This document shows positions 25,971-35,880 of a stretch of DNA of 64,000 nucleotides, piece by piece. Below the pieces are notes generated by a model, which did no database searches, was not told where the DNA came from, and worked only from the letters and a program-made list of their open reading frames with translations. A program made the position numbers and the translations under genes. The stretch spans positions 53,097-117,096 of the forward strand of contig CAKVHQ010000002.1 of the NCBI GenBank assembly GCA_934749845.1. Reading direction: 5' to 3'. Position 1 is the first letter of the stretch. Every line of letters starts with the position of its first letter. The stretch is from an uncultured Clostridia bacterium. Its GTDB lineage: Bacteria; Bacillota; Clostridia; Christensenellales; UBA1242.

Positions 25971-27290
25971 ATGGACAAATATTACAAGATAATAACTTTT
26001 GGCTGTCAAATGAACATTCATGAGTCCGAAAAACTTGCAGGAATGTTAAGAGATTTAGGCTACACCGAAACCACTGACGACACACAAGCAGATGTCGTTG
26101 TTTTTAACACTTGTGCAATAAGAGAAATGGCTGAACATAAAGCCATTGGCAATATAGGCGCTTTTAAACCAATTAAGCAACAAAAAAAAGACATGATAAT
26201 TGCAGTTTGTGGTTGCATGACTCAACAAAAAGCAAGAGCAGAAGAAATTAAAAAAACTTTCCCTTTTGTGAACATAATTTTTGGAACTCACAATTTATAT
26301 CAATTTAGAGAGTATTTGCTAGAAAACCAACGCACCCATAAAAAAGTGTTTGAAGTGTGGGGAAAAGATAAGGACAACGTTCTTCCAATCGAAAGCAAAA
26401 GTTACCGAACCAGTGGCTACAACGCTTGGGTTAACATTAACTACGGCTGTAACAATTTCTGTTCATATTGCATCGTGCCATATGTTAGGGGAAGAGAAAG
26501 AAGTCGTAATTTCGACGAGATTGTTAACGAATGTAAAGAACTTGTTTCTATGGGCTACAAAACTATAACTTTGCTTGGACAAAATGTTAACTCTTATGGT
26601 AAAGACTTGAAAAACTCAGACTACACTTTTGCTAAACTAATTGATGCAATTTGTGCAATAGATGGCGAGTTTGTAGTATCGTTCATGAGTTCACACCCAA
26701 GAGATTTGACCAGCGACATTATTGATGCCATAAGAGATAATCCAAAAATGAGTCGTGCAATTCATTTGCCCGTTCAAAGTGGTAGCGACAAAATTCTAAA
26801 ACTTATGAATCGTCACTACACTCGAGAAAAGTATTTATCACTCGTTGACGAAATTAAAGCAAAAATAAAAGATGTAACACTTTCAACAGACATAATTGTT
26901 GGCTTTCCAAACGAAACCGAGCAAGATTTTGAAGATACAATAGACCTAGTTAAAAAAGTTAAGTTTAACGGAATTTTTGCGTTTATGTATTCAATACGAA
27001 AGGGAACACCTGCCGAAAGAATGGGTGACCAAATCGACCAAAAAATTAAAAACGAAAGAGTAAATATATTGCTTAATCTTGAAAAAGAAATTCAAAAAGA
27101 ACTTAAGCAAAATTTGGTTGGAAAAGTTGAAAGAGCACTTGTTTGCTCAAAAAACGAACAAAACCAAGTTGTTGCTAAAACCGATTGTGGAAGGGAAGTT
27201 ATCTTAACCAATACAACTGACGACACAGTCCGCTTTGTTAAAGTTAAAATTACAAAAATAGAAAAGAAATGTATAGGCGAAATAGTTTAA
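25971..27290 (+). CDS. miaB: MiaB, tRNA A37 methylthiotransferase
   Basis: 439-residue radical-SAM enzyme adding the 2-methylthio group to i6A37 of tRNAs, the step after MiaA. N-terminal MTTase cysteines (TFGCQMN, NTCAIRE, VCGCMTQ), radical-SAM CNNFCSYC with the MiaB-type YVRGRERSR, C-terminal TRAM. SD AGGAG. It heads an operon with mutS, mutL and miaA, so both enzymes of the tRNA A37 pathway lie together. Confidence 0.95.
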   Translation: MDKYYKIITFGCQMNIHESEKLAGMLRDLGYTETTDDTQADVVVFNTCAIREMAEHKAIGNIGAFKPIKQQKKDMIIAVCGCMTQQKARAEEIKKTFPFVNIIFGTHNLYQFREYLLENQRTHKKVFEVWGKDKDNVLPIESKSYRTSGYNAWVNINYGCNNFCSYCIVPYVRGRERSRNFDEIVNECKELVSMGYKTITLLGQNVNSYGKDLKNSDYTFAKLIDAICAIDGEFVVSFMSSHPRDLTSDIIDAIRDNPKMSRAIHLPVQSGSDKILKLMNRHYTREKYLSLVDEIKAKIKDVTLSTDIIVGFPNETEQDFEDTIDLVKKVKFNGIFAFMYSIRKGTPAERMGDQIDQKIKNERVNILLNLEKEIQKELKQNLVGKVERALVCSKNEQNQVVAKTDCGREVILTNTTDDTVRFVKVKITKIEKKCIGEIV

Positions 27291-27314
27291 AAGTTTTGCA
27301 CATAGGAGAAATTT

Positions 27315-29912
27315 ATGGCTTCAAGCATGATGAACCAGTATCGAGAGTTAAAGAAAAAGTATTTAGACACCGTAGTCTTTTTTAGGCTTGGCGATTTTTA
27401 CGAATTATTTGATGATGACGCTATAAAAATGAGTAAGGTTTTGGACTTAACATTAACAAGTAAAAATTGCGGAGATGGCGAAAAAGCACCGATGTGCGGA
27501 GTTCCTGTTAAAAGCATGGACATTTATGTTAAAAAAGCATTATCGCTTAACTACAAAATTGCAATTTGTGAACAACTTTGCGACCCTTCAACAGTGGGCC
27601 CAAAAGAAATTGTTCCAAGAGATGTTGTTAGAGTTATCACAAGTGGAACAATTATGGAAGACTCCATTTTGGACGAGAAAAAAAATAACTATGTTATGAG
27701 CATTTGCCGTAACGGAAACGAATTTGGCTTGTGTTGGGCAGACATCACAACGGGAGAATTAAACACATCTCAACTAAAATGTGACAACGACTATCAAGAG
27801 TTAAGTGACGCACTTATAATGATAAGCCCAACCGAAATTATTTGTAATCACGATTTTGTTTCGTTAACAAGCGAAATTGCTTGCTTTGAACAAGGTCAAA
27901 TGCCAAAAGCACAAGAATATTTAGACTTTGCATTTAGTTATTCAAGAGCAGAGAAAAAGGTAAAAGAGCAGTTAAACACAATTTCATTAAACGCTTATGG
28001 GCTAGAAAATATGAAAGTTTCTGTTATGGCGCTAGGGGGACTGTTTGAATATCTTGCTGAAACGCAAAAAAGAGCCTTGCCACAAATTAACTCTGTAAAA
28101 ATAGTAAGTCCAAAGAACTTTATGCAACTTGATTTTGTTGCTAGAAAAAACTTGGAACTTCTTCAAAATTCCCATGATGGTGGAAAGCATGGTTCAATTT
28201 TATGGCTTTTAGACCACACTTCAACAAATATGGGTGGAAGACTGCTTCGTAAATTTGTTACAGAGCCACTTTTAAACATAAAGGAAATTAAATTAAGACA
28301 AGATGGCGTTGAAGAACTTTATAGCAACATAATCAAAAGAGAAAGCATTGTAAACGAACTTGACAGATTTGCCGATGTTGAACGAATTTGCGGAAAAATA
28401 AGTTACGGAAGCGTTAACCCAAAAGAATGTTTGGCACTATCCAGTTCACTTAAAAAATTGCCAAGACTAAAATTACTCACAGCAAATAGTCAGTCCAAAG
28501 TGCTTCAACTTATCAACGAAAACATTCAACTTGAAAAAGAAATAGTCGATTTAATTGATAGTTCCATAAGCGAAGACGCTCCATCACTACTTAATGAAGG
28601 CGGAGTAATCAAAAAAGGCTATAATGATGAACTTGACGAGTTAAGACTTGCCAAAACCGAAGGCGTAAATTGGGTTGCAAAACTTGAGGCCGAGGAAAAG
28701 GAAGAAACTGGAATAAAGAACTTAAAAATTGGCTTTAATCGTGTGTTTGGCTACTTTATTGAAGTTACTAACTCACAAAAAGATTTAGTTCCATTTAGAT
28801 ACACAAGAAAACAAACTTTAACCAACGCCGAAAGATTTATAACACCCGAATTAAAAGAAATTGAAAATAAGATTTTAGGTTCGGAAGAAAAAGCATTAAA
28901 ACTTGAACTTATGCTATACGCCGAAATTAAACAAAAATTGCAAGCAAAAGTAGAGTCCATGCAAAGAACTTCGGCTTATATTGCCTATCTTGACGCTCTT
29001 TGTTCGCTTGCAACAGTTGCGGTTAAAAACAATTATGTTAAGCCAAAAATGGTGGATAGCAAAGAGCCACTAATTATCAAAAATGGCAGACACCCAATCG
29101 TAGAACAATTAACAAAAGAGCAGTTTGTTCCTAACGACACAAATTTAAACCAAACAGACAGCAAAATAATGATTATAACTGGTCCAAACATGGCAGGAAA
29201 GAGCACATATATGCGCCAAGTTGCAGTTATAACACTTCTAGCTCATTTGGGAAGTTTTGTGCCAGCAAGCGAAGCACAAATTCCAATAACTGATAGAATT
29301 TTCACTAGAATTGGTGCAAGTGACGACCTATCTTATGGTCAAAGCACCTTTATGGTCGAAATGGTTGAAGTAGCGAACATTCTTCACAGTGCAACAGACA
29401 AAAGTTTGATTTTGCTTGACGAAGTTGGTCGTGGAACATCAACATTCGACGGACTATCAATAGCATGGAGTTTGATGGAATATATCTCTAAAAATCTAAA
29501 AGCAAAAACATTATTCTCAACACACTATCACGAATTAACCGAACTTGAAGGAATACTTGAAGGCGTTAAAAACTATCGAATTATGGTTCGAGAAAACAAT
29601 GGCAAAATCGTATTTCTTCGTAAGATTGCAAGGGGTGGAGCAAACAAAAGTTTTGGTATTGAAGTTGCAAGTTTAGCGGGTTTGCCACAAGATGTAATTC
29701 ATCGTGCAAAACAACTTTTAATTTCTCTTGAGCAAGCAGATATAAACAAACACATAGATTTTTCTCAAGTGGAAGAAAACTCTAAATTGCAAGAAACAAA
29801 GTCACACAGTTTAGAAATTCAAAACATGTTAAAGGAAATAGACATAAACAGAGTTTCGCCAATAGAAGCATTTACTATGCTTGCCGAACTTGTTAATAAA
29901 GCAAAAGAATAA
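27315..29912 (+). CDS. mutS: MutS, mismatch recognition ATPase
   Basis: 865 residues. Mismatch-binding domain with the FYELF wedge motif (~27-31), lever and clamp domains, ABC ATPase with Walker A GPNMAGKS (~610-617), signature STFMVEM, Walker B LILLDEVGRGTS and the STHYHEL H-loop. Length matches MutS1. SD GGAG. Followed after 13 nt by mutL. Confidence 0.97.
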   Translation: MASSMMNQYRELKKKYLDTVVFFRLGDFYELFDDDAIKMSKVLDLTLTSKNCGDGEKAPMCGVPVKSMDIYVKKALSLNYKIAICEQLCDPSTVGPKEIVPRDVVRVITSGTIMEDSILDEKKNNYVMSICRNGNEFGLCWADITTGELNTSQLKCDNDYQELSDALIMISPTEIICNHDFVSLTSEIACFEQGQMPKAQEYLDFAFSYSRAEKKVKEQLNTISLNAYGLENMKVSVMALGGLFEYLAETQKRALPQINSVKIVSPKNFMQLDFVARKNLELLQNSHDGGKHGSILWLLDHTSTNMGGRLLRKFVTEPLLNIKEIKLRQDGVEELYSNIIKRESIVNELDRFADVERICGKISYGSVNPKECLALSSSLKKLPRLKLLTANSQSKVLQLINENIQLEKEIVDLIDSSISEDAPSLLNEGGVIKKGYNDELDELRLAKTEGVNWVAKLEAEEKEETGIKNLKIGFNRVFGYFIEVTNSQKDLVPFRYTRKQTLTNAERFITPELKEIENKILGSEEKALKLELMLYAEIKQKLQAKVESMQRTSAYIAYLDALCSLATVAVKNNYVKPKMVDSKEPLIIKNGRHPIVEQLTKEQFVPNDTNLNQTDSKIMIITGPNMAGKSTYMRQVAVITLLAHLGSFVPASEAQIPITDRIFTRIGASDDLSYGQSTFMVEMVEVANILHSATDKSLILLDEVGRGTSTFDGLSIAWSLMEYISKNLKAKTLFSTHYHELTELEGILEGVKNYRIMVRENNGKIVFLRKIARGGANKSFGIEVASLAGLPQDVIHRAKQLLISLEQADINKHIDFSQVEENSKLQETKSHSLEIQNMLKEIDINRVSPIEAFTMLAELVNKAKE

Positions 29913-29925
29913 ACTAGGAGAAAAA

Positions 29926-31854
29926 ATGAACAAAATAAACATTTTAGACAGTTCAATTTATAATAGAATTGCCGCAGGTGAAGTGGTTGAAAGACCATAT
30001 TCCGTAATTAAAGAACTAATTGATAACGCTGTTGATGCAAAAGCCACCGAAATTGAAATTAAAATAGTTGAAGGCGGAATTAAACTTATTGAAGTAACCG
30101 ACAACGGCTGTGGTATCGAGTTTGATGATTTAGAAAGAGCATTCATGCCACATGCAACCAGCAAAATTTCATGCGTAGAAGATTTGGACAAAATTGGCAC
30201 GCTAGGGTTTCGTGGCGAAGCACTTGCAAGTATTGGTGCTGTTAGCGAAGTTACTTTAATTAGTAAAACAAAGCAAAGCGAATTTGGCGGTAAAATTGAA
30301 TGTAACGGCGGTAAATTGCAAAAAGCCGAGCAAGTTGGTGCTAAAGACGGAACAAAAGTTCTTGTTTCTAACATTTTTTACAATGTTCCTGCAAGAGCAA
30401 AGTTTTTAAAAAAGCCAAAACAAGAAGCAAGCGAAATTAGCAATCTTGTTTTGAGATATATTTTGGCAAACCCAACAATAAAATTTAAGTTTTATAACGA
30501 AGATACCCTTGTTTATTCTTCAACCGGCAACGGATTATACGAGGCAATATACTGCGTTTATGGCAAAAACACTTGCGATAATTTGCTTGAAGTGAACTAT
30601 CAAAGCGATAATAACATAAAGGTTTCGGGCTACATAGGCATGCCAACTTTTTCAAAGCCAAACCGAACATATCAAACCTTAATTGTAAATCACAGGTATG
30701 TCCAAAATTCAATGGTTTCGCTTTGTGTTTACAACGCTTTTGAACATTACTTAATGAAAGGTCAATTTCCATTTTTTGTTCTTAACATAAATTTGCCATT
30801 AGACAGTTTAGATGTTAATGTTCATCCAAACAAAATGGATATAAGATTTGAAAATTCAAATCAAATTTACGGTATTGTTTATCAAGCCGTTATGCAGGCT
30901 TTAAATGCTCATAGCACGACCGTGATTGAAGTTAATAAAACTTACAACTACAAGCCAGCCGAAAATGTTGGCATAAGTTTTAGTAACAGTGAAGACACTG
31001 CATCTCAACCAAAAACTGTGGATATTATTTCAAGCCAAGATGTTGAACCAAAAACTACAAGTGTGCAAACAAGCATAAATTTCTATGAGAGTTTGTCCAA
31101 AAACAATAACCAAAGTGCAATGAAGCAATCCAACGCAATTTTTAGCACTATTTTTGAAAAAACTTTGCAAGAAAAAACAGAGCAAGCACAACCACGAAGT
31201 GAAGAAAATTTGTTTAGTTGTGCCGAAGTTGAATCGCAAAACAAACATTTGGAAAGTCAAGCATCATTTTTAAGTGAGCAACCATACACATTTGTTGGAA
31301 CACTTTTTGACACTTTCTTGATAGTTCAAAGTGGAGAACAAGCATTCTTCATCGACCAACATGCTGCACACGAAAGGCTATTATTCGATAAATATTCTAA
31401 ACAAGTTAACCAAAAAACTGTAACAAGCCAAATGCTTTTAATTCCTTACACTTTTAGTGTAAATAGTTTAGAAAAGCAATTTATTGATGATAATATTGAA
31501 AACTTGAAAGAAATTGGTTTTGAAATTAGCGAATTTGGTAATTTAACTTACAAAGTTTCAACCATTCCAAACTTGCTTGCAGGAATGAATATAAATCAAT
31601 TTTTTAGCGACATTTTAAGTGAATTGTCTGTTTTCAAACAACTTAAAAGCAGTGATTTAATTTTATCAAAACTTATGCAACACTCCTGCAAAACGGCTGT
31701 TAAGGCAGGCGACAAACTTTCGCCTAGCGAAGTTGAGCATTTAATAAAGGAAATTGACCAAACAAGCATGCAACTTCAATGCCCACATGGCAGACCTGTT
31801 GTAATAAAAATTACGCACAAAGAAATTGAAAAGTGGTTTAAAAGAATTGTTTAA
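29926..31854 (+). CDS. mutL: MutL, mismatch-repair endonuclease
   Basis: 642 residues. GHKL ATPase domain (~1-330): ELIDNAVDA, DNGCGI, GFRGEALASIG. A long Ser/Gln/Asn linker (~335-450) leads to the C-terminal endonuclease domain with DQHAAHERLLFD, in which the last acidic residue of DQHA-x2-E-x4-E is Asp, plus HSCKTA and CPHGRP. Start at 29926 because TAGGAG lies 6 nt upstream. As expected for a bacterium without MutH. Ends 1 nt before miaA. Confidence 0.96.
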   Translation: MNKINILDSSIYNRIAAGEVVERPYSVIKELIDNAVDAKATEIEIKIVEGGIKLIEVTDNGCGIEFDDLERAFMPHATSKISCVEDLDKIGTLGFRGEALASIGAVSEVTLISKTKQSEFGGKIECNGGKLQKAEQVGAKDGTKVLVSNIFYNVPARAKFLKKPKQEASEISNLVLRYILANPTIKFKFYNEDTLVYSSTGNGLYEAIYCVYGKNTCDNLLEVNYQSDNNIKVSGYIGMPTFSKPNRTYQTLIVNHRYVQNSMVSLCVYNAFEHYLMKGQFPFFVLNINLPLDSLDVNVHPNKMDIRFENSNQIYGIVYQAVMQALNAHSTTVIEVNKTYNYKPAENVGISFSNSEDTASQPKTVDIISSQDVEPKTTSVQTSINFYESLSKNNNQSAMKQSNAIFSTIFEKTLQEKTEQAQPRSEENLFSCAEVESQNKHLESQASFLSEQPYTFVGTLFDTFLIVQSGEQAFFIDQHAAHERLLFDKYSKQVNQKTVTSQMLLIPYTFSVNSLEKQFIDDNIENLKEIGFEISEFGNLTYKVSTIPNLLAGMNINQFFSDILSELSVFKQLKSSDLILSKLMQHSCKTAVKAGDKLSPSEVEHLIKEIDQTSMQLQCPHGRPVVIKITHKEIEKWFKRIV

Positions 31855-31855
31855 A

Positions 31856-32767
31856 ATGAAAAAAAAGTTATTGATTATTTGCGGTCCAACCGCAGTTGGA
31901 AAAACAAAATTAGGCATAGAATGTGCCAAGATTTTTAATGGAGAAATTATTTCTGCCGACTGCATGCAAATATATAAGCACTTGGATATAGGCTCAGCAA
32001 AAGCAACAGCAAAAGAACAAAGTCAAGCAAAGCATCATTTAATTGATATTATCGAGCCAACTGACACATACTCGGTGGGAGATTTTAAACAAGATGCCAC
32101 AAAAATAATTCAAGAACTATACAAACACAACAAACTGCCAATCATAGTTGGAGGCACAGGTTTTTATATTGAAAGTTTGCTGTTTCCATATTCTTTTGGA
32201 AATTGTCCTCAAAATCTTGTTGTAAGAGAAAAATATAAAAATTTGGCAAGCGAAAAAGGTAACGACTACGTTTTTGAAATTCTAAAAAAAGTTGACCCAA
32301 TAAGTGCCGAAAAATTGCACCCAAACGATGTTAAACGAGTTATTAGGGCGCTAGAAATTTACGAAACAACTGGAAAGCCAAAAAGTGAGCAAACGCTTAA
32401 CAAGACAAGTGACTACGACTATAAAATTTTGCTTCTTAACTGCGACCGCGATGTGCTTTACGAGCGCATAAACAAAAGGGTCGATTTAATGCTAGAAAAT
32501 GGTCTTGAAAACGAAGTGAGAAAACTTGTTGATAGTGGGCTTAACCGAGAAAACCAAAGCATGCAAGGAATTGGTTATAAAGAATTTTTTGACTATTTTG
32601 ATAGTAAAATAAGTTATGAACAATTAGTTGAAAAAATTAAGCAAGACAGCCGAAACTACGCAAAAAGGCAAATAACTTGGTTTAAGCACATGCAAAACAT
32701 CGAGCAAGTGAATATTGAAAATTTTGATGAAATAATAAACAGCATTAAAAAATGGCTACTTAATTAG
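31856..32767 (+). CDS. miaA: MiaA, tRNA dimethylallyltransferase
   Basis: 303 residues; prenylates A37 of tRNAs reading UNN codons. P-loop GPTAVGKT (~9-16), substrate motif SADCMQIYKHLDIGSAKAT, and GGTGFYIESLL. Start at 31856, directly after the mutL stop, without a clear SD of its own beyond sequence inside mutL. No hfq follows it, unlike in many bacteria. Confidence 0.95.
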   Translation: MKKKLLIICGPTAVGKTKLGIECAKIFNGEIISADCMQIYKHLDIGSAKATAKEQSQAKHHLIDIIEPTDTYSVGDFKQDATKIIQELYKHNKLPIIVGGTGFYIESLLFPYSFGNCPQNLVVREKYKNLASEKGNDYVFEILKKVDPISAEKLHPNDVKRVIRALEIYETTGKPKSEQTLNKTSDYDYKILLLNCDRDVLYERINKRVDLMLENGLENEVRKLVDSGLNRENQSMQGIGYKEFFDYFDSKISYEQLVEKIKQDSRNYAKRQITWFKHMQNIEQVNIENFDEIINSIKKWLLN

Positions 32768-32775
32768 GAGAAAAT

Positions 32776-33438
32776 ATGAAAAATAATATAGTAATTGCAA
32801 TAGATGGCCCAAGTGGTTCAGGAAAATCAACTATTGCCAAAAAACTTGCACAAAAACTAAATATTTTATTTTTAAGCACAGGCTCAATTTACAGAGCATT
32901 TGGGCTTGCTTGCAAGCAGGAAAATCTCGACCCTAACAGTGAATTAGATATGCAAAAAGTGATAAAAAACACTGTTAAAATTGAGTTTTTAAATGGTAAG
33001 CAATGCGTCTTTTTAAATGGTGAAGATGTTTCAAACCAAATAAATAACGAAGATATTGGAAGATACGCAAGTTTAGTTTCCAAACATAAAGTTGTTAGGG
33101 AAAAATGCGTCGAAATTCAGCGACATATTGCTTCCAATCAAAGCATCGTTGTTGACGGTAGAGATATAGGCTCGGTTGTTTTGCCTAACGCAGACTTTAA
33201 ATTTTATTTAGATGCAGACATCACCGAAAGAGCCAAAAGGCGTTTTAAAGACTTGACTAATTCTGGCATAAATACTACACTAAAAGAAGTGGAAGATGAA
33301 TTAAGAGAAAGAGATTATAACGACATTCATCGCAAACTTTCGCCACTCGTTCAAGCAAAAGACGCAATTAGAATAGACAGCACACATTTATCTATTGACG
33401 AAGTAGTAGAAAAATTTATTGAGATTATTGAGAAATAG
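32776..33438 (+). CDS. cmk: Cytidylate kinase
   Basis: 220 residues; phosphorylates CMP and dCMP. P-loop GPSGSGKST (~10-18), STGSIYRAFGLA in place of the usual TGAMYRA, and the NMP-binding GRDIGSVVLPNADFKFYLDA block. AGGAG 7 nt upstream. Part of the chain cmk-plsC, often conserved in Clostridia. Confidence 0.94.
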   Translation: MKNNIVIAIDGPSGSGKSTIAKKLAQKLNILFLSTGSIYRAFGLACKQENLDPNSELDMQKVIKNTVKIEFLNGKQCVFLNGEDVSNQINNEDIGRYASLVSKHKVVREKCVEIQRHIASNQSIVVDGRDIGSVVLPNADFKFYLDADITERAKRRFKDLTNSGINTTLKEVEDELRERDYNDIHRKLSPLVQAKDAIRIDSTHLSIDEVVEKFIEIIEK

Positions 33439-33446
33439 GAGTATCC

Positions 33447-34076
33447 ATGCTTTTTTATATAGTTTTAGCCTTAATATATTTACCTATAAAATTGCTTTTT
33501 CCAACCATTGTGAAAGGCAGAAAAAATTTACCAAAAGGTAAAGCAATTTACGCACCAAATCATCAAACAAATTTTGATATTATGATAATCGCATGCGGAT
33601 TGTATCGACGAATATACGCACTTGGAAAAGCCGAGTTGTTTAAAAATAAATTTAGAAGTTGGTTTTTAAGAGGAATTGGTTGCGTAAAAGTTAATCGTGG
33701 AACTGCCGACATCGAAGCAGTTAAAAATGTTTACACCGTTTTAAAGAAAAAACAAAAGCCAATAATTATTTTCCCAACAGGAACAAGAAATTCCAGCCCA
33801 GACGAAGTTCAAGACATAAAAAATGGCGTTGCCATGTTTTCAGTTAAAACTCATTCGCCAATCGTGCCAATGGTAATGATAAAAAAGCCAAGATTATTTA
33901 GATTCAACAAATTTGTTATTGGAAAGCCACTAGATTTAACAAAATACGAAGGTATGCCAGCAAACAAAGAGTTGTACGACCAAATAAGTCACGACTTAAT
34001 GGTTGCAATGGAAAATTTAATTGAAGAAAACACAAAAAAGAAAAAAGTAAAAAAAGAGATTTTGCAAAATGATTAG
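33447..34076 (+). CDS. plsC: 1-acylglycerol-3-phosphate O-acyltransferase
   Basis: 209 residues; makes phosphatidic acid for membrane lipids. Hydrophobic N-terminal helix, acyltransferase motif I NHQTNFD (~38-44), motif II around GCVKVNRGT, motif III FPTGTRNS and motif IV PIVPMV. Highly basic C-terminus. Its last bases overlap the start of a 20-codon frame at 34069. Confidence 0.9.
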   Translation: MLFYIVLALIYLPIKLLFPTIVKGRKNLPKGKAIYAPNHQTNFDIMIIACGLYRRIYALGKAELFKNKFRSWFLRGIGCVKVNRGTADIEAVKNVYTVLKKKQKPIIIFPTGTRNSSPDEVQDIKNGVAMFSVKTHSPIVPMVMIKKPRLFRFNKFVIGKPLDLTKYEGMPANKELYDQISHDLMVAMENLIEENTKKKKVKKEILQND

Positions 34077-34131
34077 AGCCTTTATTTCGTTAATTATTAC
34101 AATATCAGCACTAATTTTAATCATACTTTAA
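34069..34131 (+). CDS. Tiny hydrophobic peptide overlapping the plsC stop
   Basis: ATG at 34069-34071 overlaps the last codons of plsC; the frame runs 20 codons to TAA at 34129-34131 and encodes MIRAF followed by an almost unbroken Ile/Leu/Thr/Ser membrane helix. The overlap would allow coupled translation. The SD of the next gene (AAGGAG) starts right at its stop, so it neatly fills the gap between plsC and the kinase gene. It is below normal gene-finder limits and may be chance; composition and packing argue for it. Confidence 0.4.
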   Translation: MIRAFISLIITISALILIIL

Positions 34132-34140
34132 GGAGTTATT

Positions 34141-34953
34141 ATGTTTATTATTTTAACAGGAAGTTCTGGCGTTGGAAAAAACACAGTTATAACAGAAATT
34201 GAAAAGAGAAATGACCATTTCAAACTTATGCCAACTTACACCACAAGGCAAAAAAGACCTAACGAGATTGACGGCTATCCGTTCTATTACATAACAGTTG
34301 ATGAATTTCAAGAAAAAATCAAAAATGGTGAACTAATCGAACATGAGCATATTCACAATAATTTTTACGGAAGTTCGTATAAAATTTTAAACGATAACTT
34401 AAAAGACAATATCGTCTTGATAAAAGATTTAGGCATTGAAGGTGCTCAAAATTTAACATATAAAATTTCGGGAATTACACCTGTTGTAAAAATCTTTTTA
34501 ACCACCACCAAACATGAACTTAAAAAAAGACTAAAAGGCAGGGGCGAAAAGCAAATTAAGTTAAGGCTAAAAAGATATAAGCGTGAACAAGGCGAGATAA
34601 ATAAGTTTGACTATATTATTTATAACAACGATTTATTAAAAACTTGTGATATTATCGAAAATATTTATGCAATAAACTTAATTGATATTTTGCCAACTAA
34701 AAATGTTGAAAAGATAAGCACAAGAAAAATCAATAAATACGCAAGCATGCTAATGCGTGGAAAAATCTTAAAGCCAGTCAAAGTTGCTTTACACGACAAT
34801 CAACTTTACATTATAAAAGGTCATGAAAGATTTATTGCAGGAATTTTAACCAATAAACTTGTGGCAAAACTAATAGTTGATAAACCAGTTAAAAATGTTA
34901 GTGAAGAGCAACAAATTAAATGGAAAGAATTATTAACTCAAAGTGCAAAATAA
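34141..34953 (+). CDS. Guanylate kinase-like domain fused to a ParB-like domain
   Basis: 270 residues. Residues ~1-180 are guanylate kinase-like: P-loop GSSGVGKN, TTRQKRPNEIDGYPFYY (GMP-binding), and the lid region KKRLKGRGEKQIKLRL. The usual DIEVQGA motif is changed (KDLGIEGAQ). Residues ~190-270 look like a ParB/sulfiredoxin-fold domain: STRKINKYASMLMRGKILKPVKV then the ...IKGHERFIAGIL motif that matches the DGHHRL nucleotide-binding turn of that fold. Strong SD AAGGAG. The last gene of the miaB-to-plsC chain. Whether it is the cell's GMP kinase, or a specialised kinase, cannot be told from sequence. Confidence 0.75.
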   Translation: MFIILTGSSGVGKNTVITEIEKRNDHFKLMPTYTTRQKRPNEIDGYPFYYITVDEFQEKIKNGELIEHEHIHNNFYGSSYKILNDNLKDNIVLIKDLGIEGAQNLTYKISGITPVVKIFLTTTKHELKKRLKGRGEKQIKLRLKRYKREQGEINKFDYIIYNNDLLKTCDIIENIYAINLIDILPTKNVEKISTRKINKYASMLMRGKILKPVKVALHDNQLYIIKGHERFIAGILTNKLVAKLIVDKPVKNVSEEQQIKWKELLTQSAK

Positions 34954-34958
34954 AAAAA

Positions 34959-34986
34959 CAGTAGATTATTCTACTGATTTTTTTTA
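34959..34986. terminator. Bidirectional terminator between convergent genes
   Basis: Perfect CAGTAGA / TCTACTG stem, 4-nt loop, Ts on both sides. The stop codon of the HAD gene lies within the 3' arm. Confidence 0.85.
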
Positions 34987-35849
34987 TCATTTTGCTCTTT
35001 TAATTTTAAAAGTTCTTCTTTTTGTTGTTTGCTTAAAGCCTTTAAATTGTGTTTATATTTGCACTCCATTAAAATTTGTTGAACTAAATTTTCCATTTCG
35101 CTACCCTTGGAATAGTCTGCCTCAACAAAATAAGGAATACGATTGTTACTTAAAAGTTCTAGCATAGATTTAAAATTAGTATCTTTTTTATCATAAACGC
35201 CAATCGCATTTCCGCCACTTTTAACGCACAATCTCATGCAAGGAACATCTGTTAAACTATCTCCAACATAAATCATGTTTTCAAATGGAATTCGTCTTTC
35301 TTCGTGTTTCATACTGTCGTTAACAGAGTTATCTGTAACATCCATAATTCCTTTGTTTATCCTAAACAAAAATTGTGTTTTATTTGTATAGTTTAATGCC
35401 TGACCAGCCCAAACAGGTCTGCCATTATCATCAAAAATAAATTGAGAAGCAAAAATTTTAGTAAATTCTTTTGCAATAGGGCTTGCTTCCAAAATTTCTT
35501 TATTGCCTGATGAAATTATGTAATGCTCAACTTTTATGCCGTTTTTTTGCCCAAAGTCGTTTATTCTTTTAAACCAAGTTTTAACACCTTTAAACAGTTC
35601 AATGTTTTTTCCCAAATTGTTTAAATCTTCTCTTGTAAATGACAAATTGCTTTGTCTGTATTTTTCCACCATGTAATACATATATCCAGCCGCACCATCG
35701 GCTTGATATTTTAAGCAAGTGTTTCTAACTTCCTTCCAAAATTCGTCGGGCGGAATACCAAGTTTATCAATAAAGCCATATTCTTGCATATCCTTTGGCG
35801 ACAACGTTTTGTCAAAATCGTAGCAAATGCCAACAATTAGTTCTTTCAT
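34971..35849 (-). CDS. HAD-superfamily phosphatase
   Basis: 292 residues, HAD type I: motif 1 YDFDKTLS (~9-16; Asp nucleophile and acid/base Asp), motif 2 SSGNKE, motif 4 YVGDSLTDVPCM, with a helical cap between motifs 1 and 2 (~20-110). The C-terminus is a charged coil. Start at 35849, with AAGGAAGG 5 nt upstream. Substrate unknown; it resembles phosphoserine-phosphatase-like IB enzymes. A perfect Spo0A-box match lies 32 nt upstream of the start. Confidence 0.85.
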   Translation of the reverse strand: MKELIVGICYDFDKTLSPKDMQEYGFIDKLGIPPDEFWKEVRNTCLKYQADGAAGYMYYMVEKYRQSNLSFTREDLNNLGKNIELFKGVKTWFKRINDFGQKNGIKVEHYIISSGNKEILEASPIAKEFTKIFASQFIFDDNGRPVWAGQALNYTNKTQFLFRINKGIMDVTDNSVNDSMKHEERRIPFENMIYVGDSLTDVPCMRLCVKSGGNAIGVYDKKDTNFKSMLELLSNNRIPYFVEADYSKGSEMENLVQQILMECKYKHNLKALSKQQKEELLKLKEQNDKKNQ

Positions 35850-35880
35850 AAATACCTTCCTTATAAATATATAACATATT

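Noticed and set aside
29958..30374. 138-codon minus-strand frame inside mutL
   Set aside because: Shadow of the conserved MutL ATPase domain.
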